Part shown: positions 29,038 to 38,766 of the stretch, one piece after another
How positions within the stretch are numbered: the stretch's first letter is position 1
How the letters are laid out: each line of letters starts with the position of its first letter
DNA from: Deltaproteobacteria bacterium
GTDB lineage: Bacteria; Desulfobacterota; Desulfobaccia; Desulfobaccales; 0-14-0-80-60-11
Reading direction: 5' to 3'
Length of the DNA stretch: 64,000 bases
Assembly (NCBI GenBank): GCA_030018495.1
Contig: JASEFS010000003.1
Coordinates: 62,001 to 126,000, forward strand
Notes under the pieces: generated by a model
The model's input: only the letters and a program-made list of their open reading frames with translations
The model's database searches: none
What the model was told of the DNA's origin: nothing
Made by a program: the position numbers and the translations under genes

Positions 29038-30654
29038 CTAGAAATCCTTAAAATCCTCTTCGTTCAAAGGGAAAACCTGCTCCGGGGTTTTCGGCATCGG
29101 CTGCTGATGACTCAGTAGCTTCTTATCCGGACCGGGGCGATGCAATTCCTTCTGCTTGCCGGCCCGGAGCAGTTTGAGCCGCTCGGCGCGGCCCGTATGC
29201 CCATTGCGGGCGCCGTTCCCGCCCACGATGGCGCTCAACTCATTCACAAATGCCTTCATCTGCTCGGCTTGGGCGTTAAGCTGCTGAGAGGCCGAGGCCG
29301 ATTCCTCGGCATTAGCCGCGGTCTGCTGAGTGACTTTGTTCATTTCTGCCACCGCCTTGTTGACCTGGTCCACCCCCTGGGCCTGCTCAGCAGAGGCCGC
29401 GGCGATCTCCGCCACCAACTCCTTTACCTTGCCGGTGCTGCTGGCCACCTGATGGAAGGCCTCCCCGGTCTTGTCCACCAGGTCGGTTCCTTCCTTGACC
29501 TTGCCTACCGTGCCCTCGATGAGGCTGGCGGTATTTTTGGCGGCCTCCGCGGCCCGCATGGCGAGGCTGCGCACCTCGTCTGCCACCACCGCAAAGCCGG
29601 CGCCGGCCTCGCCGGCCCGGGCCGCCTCCACCGCGGCGTTAAGGGCCAGAAGGTTGGTCTGGAACGCAATCTCATCGATGGTCTTGATGATTTTGGCAGT
29701 CTCCTCACTGGCCAGGGAGACCTCTTTCATGGACCGGATCAAATCGCCCATGGCGCTGTTGGCCGCCTCCACTATCCGGGCCGTCTCCATCATCAGGCTG
29801 TCAGCCTCTTTGGCATTGTCCGCGTTGGCCCGGGTCATGGAAGACATCTCCTCTAACGATGAAGAGGTCTCCTGCAGGGCCGCGGCTTGTTCGCTGGCCC
29901 CCTGGGCCAGGTTTTGGGACACCCCGGCTACCTGCTGGGCCGCGTTTTTCACTTCGCTGCTGCCCTCCGCCAGGCCTCCTGCCAACTTGCCCAGGCGGTT
30001 CAATTCCCGCATGGGGATATACAGCAGACCCAGCATTACCAACACGGCCGGGATGATCAGCAAAAGGAGAGAATTCCTCAGGCGGGCCACATGTTCATTC
30101 ATGTCATTCAGGTAAATGCCGGTCCCGACTATCCAGCCCCATGGCGCAAAGGCTTTTACATACGAGGTTTTGGGAACCAGGCGGGTTTTATCGTCTTTCC
30201 ATTGCCAGACGTAATCCACAAAACCCTCGCCCTTTTCCCGGCAGGCCTTGGCAAATTCGACAAACAGGAACTTTCCCTGAGGATCTTTGTAATCGTTGAG
30301 GCTTTTGCCGTCCAGGTCGGGCCGGAAAGGATGCATTACCATGGTGGGGCCGAAGTCGTTGATCCAGAAATAATCTTTGCCTTCGGGCCCGTAGCGCAAC
30401 TGCTTAATCCGGGTGAGCGCCCGTTTTTGGGCTTCGGCTCGGGGAAACTCCCCCTTCTGTTCACGGGCATAGTATTCGTCCAGCAGGGACATGACGCTTT
30501 GCACCAAACTCTGGATTTGGGCCTGTTTTTCCTGATAGATCACCTGTTTGAGGGACGGGAGAATCCCGAAAAAGATGAGCGCCACGAAGCACGAAATCAC
30601 CAACAGAAATTGTGCGAGGATTTTGGTTCGCATGGAGAGATTGGCAAACCTCAT
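29038..30654 (-). CDS. Methyl-accepting chemotaxis protein with single Cache sensor
   Basis: A 538-residue transmembrane receptor. Membrane segment 1 (about 12-33), a periplasmic sCache_2 domain (about 38-190, with [18 protein letters not shown] and [14 protein letters not shown]), membrane segment 2 (about 195-213), then a cytoplasmic four-helix domain with the conserved hairpin tip [20 protein letters not shown]. Such Cache domains usually bind small carboxylates. I see no clear HAMP domain. The tail ends FKDF, an aromatic end reminiscent of, but not identical to, the NWETF-type tether. The start overlaps the cheA stop (ATGA). Confidence 0.93.
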   Translation of the reverse strand: MRFANLSMRTKILAQFLLVISCFVALIFFGILPSLKQVIYQEKQAQIQSLVQSVMSLLDEYYAREQKGEFPRAEAQKRALTRIKQLRYGPEGKDYFWINDFGPTMVMHPFRPDLDGKSLNDYKDPQGKFLFVEFAKACREKGEGFVDYVWQWKDDKTRLVPKTSYVKAFAPWGWIVGTGIYLNDMNEHVARLRNSLLLLIIPAVLVMLGLLYIPMRELNRLGKLAGGLAEGSSEVKNAAQQVAGVSQNLAQGASEQAAALQETSSSLEEMSSMTRANADNAKEADSLMMETARIVEAANSAMGDLIRSMKEVSLASEETAKIIKTIDEIAFQTNLLALNAAVEAARAGEAGAGFAVVADEVRSLAMRAAEAAKNTASLIEGTVGKVKEGTDLVDKTGEAFHQVASSTGKVKELVAEIAAASAEQAQGVDQVNKAVAEMNKVTQQTAANAEESASASQQLNAQAEQMKAFVNELSAIVGGNGARNGHTGRAERLKLLRAGKQKELHRPGPDKKLLSHQQPMPKTPEQVFPLNEEDFKDF

Positions 30655-32870
30655 AACTGTTTCTCCTGAAGATTAGTATTGCCCGGCAGCATTTGGCTGT
30701 GTTGCAGGTGAAAAATTCCACCCAGCTCCAAAATCAAACCCACCCGGCCGTCGCCCAATATGGTGGCTCCGGCCAGACCGCTGGCGGACTGAAACAGGGG
30801 GCCCAGGGATTTGATCACCACTTCCTGTTTGCCCAGGATTTCGTCCACCAGCAGGGCCCGGTTCTCGCCCTCATGCTCCACTAGCAGGGCTAAGCTTTCG
30901 GCGGGAGAGCCCCCGCCGTTGCCTGCGCCGAAGAGGTGGTGGAGCCGCACCAGAGGGAAAAGCTGGTCCCGCACCCGGATCAGCTCGCCCCTGCCGGTCA
31001 CGGTGAAGCAATCCCGCGCTTCGAGCTTGACGGTTTCCCGCACCCCCGCAGCCGGGAGAATATAGTGCTCATCATTTACCCGGATAACCAGGCCGTCGAT
31101 AATGGCCAGAGTCAGGGGCAGCCGCAAGGTGAAGCAGGTCCCCTTGCCGGGCTGGGACGACGTCTCGATCTTGCCCCGCAGGTGTTCGATGGTCTGTTTC
31201 ACCACGTCCATGCCCACGCCCCGGCCCGAAACCTCGGTCAGCTCCTTGGCGGTGCTGAATCCCGGCTCGAAGATGAGGTTGTCGATCTGGGCCGGGGACA
31301 GAGATTCACCCGCCGCCACCAGGCTCCGTTCCCGGGCCCGCTTAAGGATGGCTTCCCGGTTCAAGCCGCGACCGTCATCTTCGATTTCGATGACAATGCT
31401 GCCGCCTTTCTGATAAGCCCGGAGCCACAACTCCCCTTTCGCGGCTTTGCCTTGGGCTTGGCGCTCCTCGGGCGGCTCCAGGCCGTGGTCCACCGCGTTC
31501 CGGATTAAATGCACCAGGGGGTCGTAAATGGTTTCCACCATATTCCGGTCGATTTCCGTGTCCTCTCCTTCCAGATGCAGACTTACAAGTTTGCCCGTCT
31601 TATGAGAGAGGTCCCGCACCAGGCGTACCATTTTACGGAAGGTGGCGCCGATGGGCACCATGCGCAGGGACATGGCAATGCGCTGGAGGTCGGAAGTAAT
31701 GCGGGCCATTTGGCCTAAGTCCCGCACCAGCTTTTGATCCGCGGCCGCGGCCATGGCGGGGTTCTGGCGCACCTGGCTCTGGATGATGACCAACTCCCCC
31801 ATCAGGTCCACCAGGAGGTCCACTTTGGCCAAGTCCACCTTGATGGTGGCAGGGGCCGCCGCCTCCCCGCCCCTGCGGGCCAAGGCCATCTGCTGGACCA
31901 GGGCCTGGGCCACGCTTTGGGCGGGCGCCTTGCCCTCGCCTACGAGAATCTCTCCCAAGGGCTGATGCGGCTCCCGCCTGTCTTGGTCCTTTAGGGATTC
32001 ATTTACTTCCTCGGGGGTCAGAACGCCCTGGTCCACCAGGATTTCCCCCAGCCGGGGAGGCGCAGCCGATGTGTGCCGCAAAGCCTGCAGGCGCTCTTTT
32101 AGAGGTGCCAGGTCGAAGCTTTGCAACTCCCGGGTATCGGCCAGGGCCGCCTCCACCTCCTCCAGGAGCCTTCTCAGCAGATCGACGCCCGCCAGCACCG
32201 CGTCCACCAGTTCTGAAGTAACCTCCAGCCTGCCGCCCCGCACCTCCTCCAGGAGCGATTCCACTTCATGGCTCAGTTCCTGAACCTGCTGAAGATTGAG
32301 GAAACCGGCCACTCCTTTTATGGTGTGAAAAGGCCGGAAAATGGCGTTGATGGCCGATAATTCGCCGGGATTCTGTTCCAGATACACCAGCCGGGTCTCG
32401 ATGCCCTCCAGGTGCTCACGGCTTTCGGTTAAAAAGTTGGCCAGCAGCTCCGGGTCATCCAGAAACTGTGCGGCGCCGCGCTCCGGATCAGAAAATGCCT
32501 CCACCGCGGCCGGGATACCCAGACCCAATTCCTCTGAGAGCCGGCAATAATTTTGAAACTCTTCTCCGGACTGCGACCAATTGCCTTGCTGAATCCATTG
32601 CTGCAGCAGGGTTATGCCGAGTCCCAGAAATTCCACCGCCCGGCTTGGGGCCTGGATCTCGCCCAAGACCAGGCGGTTGCCTGCTTCGCTCAATTGCCTG
32701 ACGAGAGCAGCCGCTTCCGGGGCTGAGGCCAGCTTGTCGCTTAAGGCATCCAGATCATTGAGGAAGGCCCCCAGCGCGGGGACATCGTCCTCAGCCAGCA
32801 TCACCGCTTTGAGAGCCAGCCGTTCCAGGTGGGAGGCAAATTCTTGGGGGTCAGGGGCCATGCCGGACAA
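30651..32870 (-). CDS. cheA: Chemotaxis histidine kinase CheA, unusual N-terminal module
   Basis: A 739-residue hybrid of the usual CheA domains and extras. Residues 1-140 form a helical region I do not recognise. The phosphotransfer domain follows, with phospho-His182 in FHTIKG. Residues about 273-328 hold two copies of an LGEILV repeat ([10 protein letters not shown] and [10 protein letters not shown]), which resembles the MshEN/type II secretion ATPase N-terminal domain and replaces the P2 domain. Then dimerisation ([18 protein letters not shown]), kinase ([35 protein letters not shown]) and CheW-like domains. The start is a TTG chosen because GAGGAG sits five bases upstream; an in-frame ATG three codons later is too far from it. 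Confidence 0.93.
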   Translation of the reverse strand: MSGMAPDPQEFASHLERLALKAVMLAEDDVPALGAFLNDLDALSDKLASAPEAAALVRQLSEAGNRLVLGEIQAPSRAVEFLGLGITLLQQWIQQGNWSQSGEEFQNYCRLSEELGLGIPAAVEAFSDPERGAAQFLDDPELLANFLTESREHLEGIETRLVYLEQNPGELSAINAIFRPFHTIKGVAGFLNLQQVQELSHEVESLLEEVRGGRLEVTSELVDAVLAGVDLLRRLLEEVEAALADTRELQSFDLAPLKERLQALRHTSAAPPRLGEILVDQGVLTPEEVNESLKDQDRREPHQPLGEILVGEGKAPAQSVAQALVQQMALARRGGEAAAPATIKVDLAKVDLLVDLMGELVIIQSQVRQNPAMAAAADQKLVRDLGQMARITSDLQRIAMSLRMVPIGATFRKMVRLVRDLSHKTGKLVSLHLEGEDTEIDRNMVETIYDPLVHLIRNAVDHGLEPPEERQAQGKAAKGELWLRAYQKGGSIVIEIEDDGRGLNREAILKRARERSLVAAGESLSPAQIDNLIFEPGFSTAKELTEVSGRGVGMDVVKQTIEHLRGKIETSSQPGKGTCFTLRLPLTLAIIDGLVIRVNDEHYILPAAGVRETVKLEARDCFTVTGRGELIRVRDQLFPLVRLHHLFGAGNGGGSPAESLALLVEHEGENRALLVDEILGKQEVVIKSLGPLFQSASGLAGATILGDGRVGLILELGGIFHLQHSQMLPGNTNLQEKQL

Positions 32871-32894
32871 CGCTTCTCCTCACGTTTCCTCGGT

Positions 32895-33302
32895 TCAGCC
32901 GGAAGACGCCAGTTTCTTGAAAATGGTTTCGATCTTTTCCTGCAGCACTTCGGCGGTAAAAGGTTTGACCACGTAATTGCTCACCCCGGCCTTGACCGCC
33001 TCCAGGACGTTTTCCTTGAGCCCCTCGGCGGTGACCATCAGGACCGGCACCTCGGCGAATTGCGAGTTCGCGCGAATATTGCGCAGGAGGTCCAGGCCGC
33101 TCATGTTGGGCATATTCCAGTCCGTCACCACCAGGCCCACTTGCTCTGTTTTGAGAATCTGCAGCGCCGCGGCGCCGTCCTCCGCCTCCGCAATATTCTC
33201 GAATCCGATTTGCTTCAATACGTTGCGGATGATCTTGCGCATGGTGGCAAAATCATCCACCACCAGGACCTTCATGGAAAAGTCAATGACTTTGCTGTTC
33301 AT
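32895..33302 (-). CDS. cheY: Chemotaxis response regulator CheY
   Basis: A 135-residue receiver domain, closest in pattern to classical CheY: VLVVDDFATMRKIIRN, phospho-acceptor Asp in LVVTDWNMPNMSG, Thr in LMVTAEG and Lys in NYVVKPFTAE. TDWNMP is the motif typical of flagellar-type CheY. It is the first gene of the che operon, 24 bases before cheA. The start could be ATG 33302 or the internal Met10; neither has a strong ribosome site. Confidence 0.93.
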   Translation of the reverse strand: MNSKVIDFSMKVLVVDDFATMRKIIRNVLKQIGFENIAEAEDGAAALQILKTEQVGLVVTDWNMPNMSGLDLLRNIRANSQFAEVPVLMVTAEGLKENVLEAVKAGVSNYVVKPFTAEVLQEKIETIFKKLASSG

Positions 33303-33431
33303 GCTTAAAGCCTTATATCACTCTGCCTTATCGGCTCATGTTGACTTTTCGACTAAACGAGGACAATTCTTTAAAGGTGTTTCGCCTTTCTTTTGCTTGC
33401 AATTCTCCGGGAATTTTTTAAGAATCCAGGC

Positions 33432-34544
33432 ATGGTTATTGACGTTAAGCCGCGTCTGGCGGCCTTAAGGGACAGCTTGGCGGCCAAAAACCTGGATGGT
33501 CTGCTGGTCGCAAGTACGGACAACCGCCGCTATCTGTCCGGATTCACGGCCCGGGATGAGCTGCTCACGGAAACCTGCGGCTGGCTCCTGATAACCCGTC
33601 GCGAGGCCTTCCTTATCACCGACTTTCGCTACCAGGAATGGGCCAGACAGGAGGCTCCCCACTGCGAGGTGAAGGTCTATAAAGACTCACTGGGGGCTGC
33701 CTTGGCGGAGCTTCTGCGGGCCGGCGGCCTCCGGCGGCTGGGGTTTGAGTCCGCCTATTTGTCAGTTCGGAACTATCAGCGGCTGACGGAAATCGCGGCC
33801 GACGCACGCCTGGAGATGGAGTGGCTGCCCCAGGAAGGCTTGGTGGAGGAATTGCGGGAAGTCAAGTCCTCGGAGGAGGTGACCGCCATCCGTAAGGCCC
33901 TGCGGCTGACGGAAAAAGTTTTTACGGAAGTGGCGGCCTGGCTTGCTCCGGGCCTCAGCGAACGCCGGGCGGCCTGGGAGATTGAACGGCGCTTGCGGGA
34001 AGAGGGTTCGGAGGGCGTGGCTTTCCCGCCCATCGTCGCGGCCGGCCCCAACAGCGCCCGGCCGCACCACCACCCCGGGGAGGCGGTCATCCGGCCCGGC
34101 GAGCCCATAATTATCGACATGGGCGCCCGGCTGGAGGGCTATTGCGCTGACATGACCCGGACGCTGATCTTAGGCGAGCCCACGCCGCGCTTTCGCGAGA
34201 TCTACACCCTGGTGCGCCAGGCTCAAATCCGGGCGGAAGAAGGCATCAAGGCGGGGCTGAACAGTGTGGATGCAGACGCCTTGGCCCGGGAGGTTATTGT
34301 CCGGGCGGGCCACGGCGAGGCCTTCGGCCATTCCCTGGGTCACGGGGTGGGCTTGGCGGTGCATGAGGCCCCCAGCTTGTCGCCCCATAAAGACCGGGCC
34401 TCCACCCTCAAGGCCGGGAGCATCGCCACGGTGGAGCCGGGCGTCTACCTGCCCGGCTGGGGCGGCGTGCGCCTGGAAGATATGGTGCTCATTCACCCGG
34501 ACGGGGCCGAAGTCTTGACGGAATTGGGATTTTATGAGTGGTAA
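33432..34544 (+). CDS. M24 family aminopeptidase (Xaa-Pro peptidase-like)
   Basis: A 370-residue metallopeptidase of the PepP/PepQ type. A creatinase-like N-terminal domain (1-130) precedes the pita-bread catalytic domain. The five metal ligands are visible: two Asp in IIDMGARLEGYCADMTRT, His in HSLGHGVGLAVHE, Glu in ATVEPGVYLPG and Glu in GVRLEDMV. It removes N-terminal residues preceding proline. I start at ATG 33432; a TTG 13 codons upstream is possible. It is divergent from cheY and monocistronic. Confidence 0.9.
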   Translation: MVIDVKPRLAALRDSLAAKNLDGLLVASTDNRRYLSGFTARDELLTETCGWLLITRREAFLITDFRYQEWARQEAPHCEVKVYKDSLGAALAELLRAGGLRRLGFESAYLSVRNYQRLTEIAADARLEMEWLPQEGLVEELREVKSSEEVTAIRKALRLTEKVFTEVAAWLAPGLSERRAAWEIERRLREEGSEGVAFPPIVAAGPNSARPHHHPGEAVIRPGEPIIIDMGARLEGYCADMTRTLILGEPTPRFREIYTLVRQAQIRAEEGIKAGLNSVDADALAREVIVRAGHGEAFGHSLGHGVGLAVHEAPSLSPHKDRASTLKAGSIATVEPGVYLPGWGGVRLEDMVLIHPDGAEVLTELGFYEW

Positions 34545-34645
34545 GGCGACACCGGTACGGCCTTTATGGCGGGATGCGCTTCGCTTTCCCGCCCTAACGC
34601 GAGCCTTATTTGAGCTTGGTTAATAATCGCAAGACCTGTTCTGGA

Positions 34646-34687
34646 AACCAAGAACCTAAAACCAACAACCCAAAACCTAAAACCGCT
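34646..34687. repeat. Heptamer tandem array (AACCNAN, six units)
   Basis: Six consecutive 7-base units: AACCAAG, AACCTAA, AACCAAC, AACCCAA, AACCTAA, AACCGCT. The first four bases are invariant. It lies between the convergent M24 peptidase and thioesterase genes and touches the end of the latter. Confidence 0.8.
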
Positions 34688-34688
34688 T

Positions 34689-35129
34689 TTAAGCCGCCTG
34701 GGGCGGGGTGAGGTGGATGTAGGTGCACAGGCCCTTGGCGATAAGGCGGTCGCCCTGGGTCACTTCCACTTCCCCCAAAGAAATGGTGCGGCCCCGTTTG
34801 GTGATGTGGGCCCGGGCTTCTATGGTGCCCTCCTGCACCGGCGCCAAAAAATTGATCTTCATCTCCACGGTGCTGATCATTTCTCCTTCCGGCACGAGGC
34901 TGAAAAGCGCATAGGCCACGGCTTCGTCGGCCAAAGAAGCAATGATGCCGCCTTGCAGAAAACTCTGGGAATTTAAAAAATCGCGGCGTACATCAAGCGT
35001 GAACCGGGAAAAACCTTCCGCCAATTCCGGGACCTGAATGCCAAAAAAGTGAATAACCGGATTATTTGCCAGGCGGTTTCTGAGGCTTGCCTCCATCTCC
35101 GCTGATAGGGATTTAACCAGTCTCATCAT
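34689..35129 (-). CDS. PaaI-family hotdog thioesterase
   Basis: A 146-residue hotdog-fold protein. The PaaI signature is FLQGGIIASLADEAVAYAL, with MISTVEMKINFLAPVQEGTIEA forming the second half of the fold. These enzymes hydrolyse acyl-CoA thioesters; the substrate is unknown. The start at ATG 35129 has GGGAG seven bases upstream. It is divergent from the CooC-like gene. Confidence 0.85.
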   Translation of the reverse strand: MMRLVKSLSAEMEASLRNRLANNPVIHFFGIQVPELAEGFSRFTLDVRRDFLNSQSFLQGGIIASLADEAVAYALFSLVPEGEMISTVEMKINFLAPVQEGTIEARAHITKRGRTISLGEVEVTQGDRLIAKGLCTYIHLTPPQAA

Positions 35130-35279
35130 AGCAATGCTCCCTATTCCCAAGCCAGACCTTGACAGATGCCGAATAAAATTTGTCGTTGGCTATATCGGCT
35201 GGCAAGCAGTATATGGTAGTTTATTATAAATGTGAATATAACTTCCAGACCGGCAGGAGTCTGGTGAGGAGGCTTTGAC

Positions 35280-36044
35280 ATGAAAATCGCTATCAGCGGC
35301 AAAGGGGGGGTGGGCAAAACCACCTTGGCCGCGTTGCTAATAGATTATTTCCGCAAAAAAGGGAAGAAAGTGCTGGCCGTGGATGCCGACCCCGACGCCA
35401 ACCTGGCGCTGGCCCTGGGAGTTGCGGATCCGGAGAGCATCACCCCTTTAAGTGAAATGAAGCAGCTGGTGGCCGAACGCACGGAATCTCAGCCGGGAAA
35501 GTTCGGCGGCATGTTCAAGATGAACCCCAAAGTGGACGACATACCGGAAAAATACTCCCGCCAGCTCGACGGCGTCAAGCTCATTGTTATGGGCGGCGTC
35601 AAGAAGGGTGGGAGCGGCTGTGTCTGCCCCGAGAGCGTGCTTCTCAGGACGTTGGTGACCCATCTCGTTCTCCTTCGGGACGAAGTGGTGGTCATGGATA
35701 TGGAGGCAGGCATCGAGCACCTGGGCCGGGCTACCGCCACCGGGGTGGACCGCTTGCTCGTAGTCGTGGAGCCCGGCCGGCGCAGCATTGAAACGGCCGA
35801 GCACGTCCGGAAATTGGCCAAGGACCTCGGCCTGACCAAAGTGGCCATCGTCGGCAACAAGATCCGCACGGATAAGGATAAGGAATTTTTAGAAAAAAAT
35901 CTCCCGGATATCCCTATTCTGGGCTTCATGCCTTACGACGAGAGAGTCATCGAAGCCGACCTGACCGGGAAGCCGCCCTTTGACCTGAGCCCCGCCCTTA
36001 CCGCAGTGGCCGAGGAAATCGGAAGGCAATTGGAGAAAGCATAA
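35280..36044 (+). CDS. cooC: CooC/AcsF-like nickel-insertion ATPase
   Basis: A 254-residue MinD/ParA-type ATPase. The deviant Walker A is GKGGVGKTTLA; a CxC pair lies in GGSGCVCPES, the nickel/zinc site at the dimer interface of CooC. In CO dehydrogenase/acetyl-CoA synthase systems it inserts nickel with ATP hydrolysis. No CO dehydrogenase gene is in this window, so it is an orphan copy here. The ribosome site (GAGGAGG) is excellent. Its presence suggests a Wood-Ljungdahl pathway elsewhere in the genome. Confidence 0.88.
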   Translation: MKIAISGKGGVGKTTLAALLIDYFRKKGKKVLAVDADPDANLALALGVADPESITPLSEMKQLVAERTESQPGKFGGMFKMNPKVDDIPEKYSRQLDGVKLIVMGGVKKGGSGCVCPESVLLRTLVTHLVLLRDEVVVMDMEAGIEHLGRATATGVDRLLVVVEPGRRSIETAEHVRKLAKDLGLTKVAIVGNKIRTDKDKEFLEKNLPDIPILGFMPYDERVIEADLTGKPPFDLSPALTAVAEEIGRQLEKA

Positions 36045-36186
36045 TTTTTTGGGGGTCGAGGAATCGAAAATCCCCCGCCTCCCTGCAAATTCCCCTCCTA
36101 ACCTTCCTTAAGGAGTCGGGGGAGGGGGCTTGGAGGAGGTGCAGGGGCCGGCGGCCCTTGGCCGCCTCCCTCAAATCTTGTTGCCT

Positions 36187-37494
36187 ATGGACATGCACAA
36201 AGCAGCCCTTTCCGATCTATCGCTGCCCCTGAAGCTGCTGGTGGTGGGGGTGTTGTATTTTGCCGAGGGGGTGCCGTACGGGTTTGTAGTCACCACCCTG
36301 TCGTTTTATTTGAGGACACAGGGGGTGCCTCTGGAGCAGATCGGCCTTTTAAGCCTCCTGGGTTTGGCCTGGAGCTTAAAGCTTATCTGGAGTCCGTTGG
36401 TGGACCGCTTCGGCGCGACCCGGGCCGCCTGGCTGGTGCCGGCCCAAGTCACCATCATCCTCTGCCTCATGGGCTTGACGTACCAGACGGGGCAGCCGGC
36501 CACCCTCGGTTTCTGGGTATTAGTGGGGCTGCTGTGCATCGCCTCGGCCACCCAGGACCTTGCGGTGGACGCCTACACCATCGACCTTTTGGAGACGCGG
36601 GAGCTCGGCATTGCCAACGGCGTCAGGAACGGCACTTACCGGGCCGGCGCGCTGGCGGCCGGTTCAGGGCTGCTGATTGCCAGCGACCTGCTGGGCTGGC
36701 GCGCCGCGTTTGTGGGCCTGGTGGCGGTCATGGCCGCCCTCATCGTGACCATTTTGGTTTTCCGGCCCTTCCGTCTGCCCCGGCTTGTGACTGACGGGGC
36801 TAATCCGGGGCAGCAGGGGGGCTGGCGCACCGTCAGCACAGCTTATCGGACGCTGCGGCGCCATCCTTATTTCTGGGCCATCGTGCTCTTTACCCTGACC
36901 TATAAGGCCGGGGACGCCCTGATGGCCACCATGATCAGCCCGTTCTGGAAAGACCAGGGGTTCAGCGCCACTCAGTTCGGCACCGTGTCGGGCATTTTGG
37001 GGGCAGTAGCCACTATTCTCGGGGGACTGGTGGGTGGAGTCCTGACCAGCCGCTGGGGCATCGGCCGGGGCATCTGGACCATGGGGATGTTTCAGGCCTT
37101 TTCCAATCTGGGTTATTGGGCTGCCGCGCTTCCCGGCATGAGCGGCCGGGTTTTGTTTGAATTGAGCGTGCCCCTGGCCGGCCGGATAGTCCCGGTTTAT
37201 CCCATTTATCTGGCGTCCCAGGGCGAAAGTTTCAGCTCCGGCTTGGGCTCCGCGGCTTTTATGGCTTTCCTCATGAGCCTGTGCGACAAGCGCTTCAGCG
37301 CCATGCATTATGCCTTCTTTGCCATGCTCTTCAGCTTCGGGGCGCGCATCTTCGGCTATCTGGGCGGCTGGGGCGCGGCCTACTTCGGCTATGCCGACTT
37401 CTTTTTCCTGAGCTTCCTGGCGGCCTGGCCGGCCTTTGTCCTGCTCCCCTGGGTGCTGCCGGTGGTGCGGAGCATTGAGGGGGAAAACCGCTGA
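36187..37494 (+). CDS. Major facilitator transporter, AmpG-like
   Basis: A 435-residue inner-membrane protein with about 12 membrane segments. The pattern YFAEGVPYGFVVTTLSFYL at the start and AWSLKLIWSPLVDRFG in the first loop, then ATQDLAVDAYTIDLL, match the AmpG/acetyl-CoA-transporter-like branch of the MFS; AmpG imports muropeptides for recycling. Substrate is unproven. I start at ATG 36187, without a clear ribosome site; DNA just upstream contains G/C-rich inverted repeats. Monocistronic. Confidence 0.8.
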   Translation: MDMHKAALSDLSLPLKLLVVGVLYFAEGVPYGFVVTTLSFYLRTQGVPLEQIGLLSLLGLAWSLKLIWSPLVDRFGATRAAWLVPAQVTIILCLMGLTYQTGQPATLGFWVLVGLLCIASATQDLAVDAYTIDLLETRELGIANGVRNGTYRAGALAAGSGLLIASDLLGWRAAFVGLVAVMAALIVTILVFRPFRLPRLVTDGANPGQQGGWRTVSTAYRTLRRHPYFWAIVLFTLTYKAGDALMATMISPFWKDQGFSATQFGTVSGILGAVATILGGLVGGVLTSRWGIGRGIWTMGMFQAFSNLGYWAAALPGMSGRVLFELSVPLAGRIVPVYPIYLASQGESFSSGLGSAAFMAFLMSLCDKRFSAMHYAFFAMLFSFGARIFGYLGGWGAAYFGYADFFFLSFLAAWPAFVLLPWVLPVVRSIEGENR

Positions 37495-37559
37495 CGCGGT
37501 TAAATCAGCCGGGATGAAAGTTGCTTCCCCAAGCCGGCAGTGATGCTCCGGGGTGCAGC

Positions 37560-37964
37560 TTACCTCAGGTGCTCATTAAGGCAGGCGTTCAGTTGGTTCA
37601 GGAACTGACCGGCCATCCTGCTGGCTTCCCGGACCCGCGCTTTGAGGGTGAAGTCGGCAAAATCGGGATGTATCCGGCAATAAGTGTAAAGGCAGTACCG
37701 GAGCATCAATATTTTTTCCGGGTCCGCGGCCAGATCCGGGTGTTCTTCCAGGTGCTCCCGCAGCGCGGCCTTAAAAGCCTCAGTTTTGGGGCTGTCCTGG
37801 AAATTCGCCGTCAATTCCAGGGATTGGCAAAAGTTCTCTTGACAGCCGGGCTTTTCCTCCGGCCCTGCGGTCCAATCCTCGATTCTTTTGCTTAGTTCTG
37901 ATTTATCGGGGCTGGTTCTGGACCACAAGCCCCTGTCTTTGGCGTGCGCAGCAGATTTGCCCAC
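37560..37964 (-). CDS. Hypothetical helical protein, GTG start
   Basis: A 134-residue soluble protein with no family I recognise. The C-terminal two-thirds looks all-helical (TEAFKAALREHLEEHP, EKILMLRYCLYTYCRIHP, VREASRMAGQFLNQLNACL) and carries five Cys in all. I place the start at GTG 37964, because GGGAGG lies six bases upstream, whereas the ATG ten codons earlier has no ribosome site. It lies alone between the AmpG-like and THEP1 genes, reading against both. Confidence 0.6.
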   Translation of the reverse strand: MGKSAAHAKDRGLWSRTSPDKSELSKRIEDWTAGPEEKPGCQENFCQSLELTANFQDSPKTEAFKAALREHLEEHPDLAADPEKILMLRYCLYTYCRIHPDFADFTLKARVREASRMAGQFLNQLNACLNEHLR

Positions 37965-38085
37965 TTGTTCCCTCCCCCGAAAACAGCGCGGCATGTAATG
38001 CGGTTGACAGATTATAATTCTCTTATGAGACGAAAGAACGGTAATGTCAACCGGTTAATGACAAACTTCGATAAAAATTGTGAAA

Positions 38086-38649
38086 ATGTCGGATATGGCG
38101 GAAAGTGACATCCTGCTTCAGGCCAAACCCGCGTGGCCGCCCCGCTTGCTTCTCACCGGCCCGCCGCAGTGCGGTAAGACTACCGTGGTGCACCGGGTGG
38201 TGGAGGCTTTCCCCGGACGAGCTGCGGGCTTTTACACCCGCGAAGTCAGAGAGCGCGGCCGGCGGGTAGGCTTTGAGATCGTTACCCTGGGGGGTGACAA
38301 AGCCTGGCTCAGCCACGTGGATTTTCCGGGTCCCTGGCGGGTGGGGAAATATGGCGTAAACCTGGACAATCTGCACCGGGTGGCGCTGCCGGCCATGGCG
38401 CCCGCTCCCGGTATCGACCTTTTCGTCATCGATGAAATCGGCAAGATGGAATGTCTTTCCCGGCGCTTCATCGAAGCCATGGAGCGCCTCTGGGCGGCTG
38501 AGATGCCGCTGTTGGTCACGGTCGCGGCCAAAGGCGGCGGCTACATTCAGCAAATCAAGGAAAAACCGGACGCGCTTCTGATTACGGTCACCCCGGGCAA
38601 CCGGGATGGTTTGCCCGGGCGTATCCTGGAACTCCTCCGGTCCGGCTAA
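38086..38649 (+). CDS. THEP1-type nucleoside-triphosphatase
   Basis: A 187-residue P-loop NTPase of the THEP1/UPF0334 family. Walker A is TGPPQCGKTT and Walker B with the family mark is VIDEIGKMECLS; PGNRDGLPGRI closes the protein. Family members hydrolyse ATP and GTP in vitro; the cellular role is unclear. The start is uncertain: an ATG at 38095 and a GTG at 38080 are in frame and none has a ribosome site. It is the gene immediately before prmA. Confidence 0.85.
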   Translation: MSDMAESDILLQAKPAWPPRLLLTGPPQCGKTTVVHRVVEAFPGRAAGFYTREVRERGRRVGFEIVTLGGDKAWLSHVDFPGPWRVGKYGVNLDNLHRVALPAMAPAPGIDLFVIDEIGKMECLSRRFIEAMERLWAAEMPLLVTVAAKGGGYIQQIKEKPDALLITVTPGNRDGLPGRILELLRSG

Positions 38650-38730
38650 GCCGTTTTTAATGAACCAATTTAATTCAGCCTTTTTGCATAACCCGACTGC
38701 TCTGCTGCGGTCCCCGAAGCTCCGCTTTTA

Positions 38731-38759
38731 TTGCATTTTTGCCGGGTGCTTTCTATAAT
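38731..38759 (+). promoter_or_regulatory. Strong sigma-70 promoter abutting prmA
   Basis: TTGCAT (38731-38736), a 17-base spacer and a perfect TATAAT (38754-38759). The expected transcript start, 7 bases past the -10 box, falls at 38766, one base from the prmA ATG. No Shine-Dalgarno sequence lies between, so the mRNA is probably leaderless. Confidence 0.75.
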
Positions 38760-38766
38760 TTCCGTG

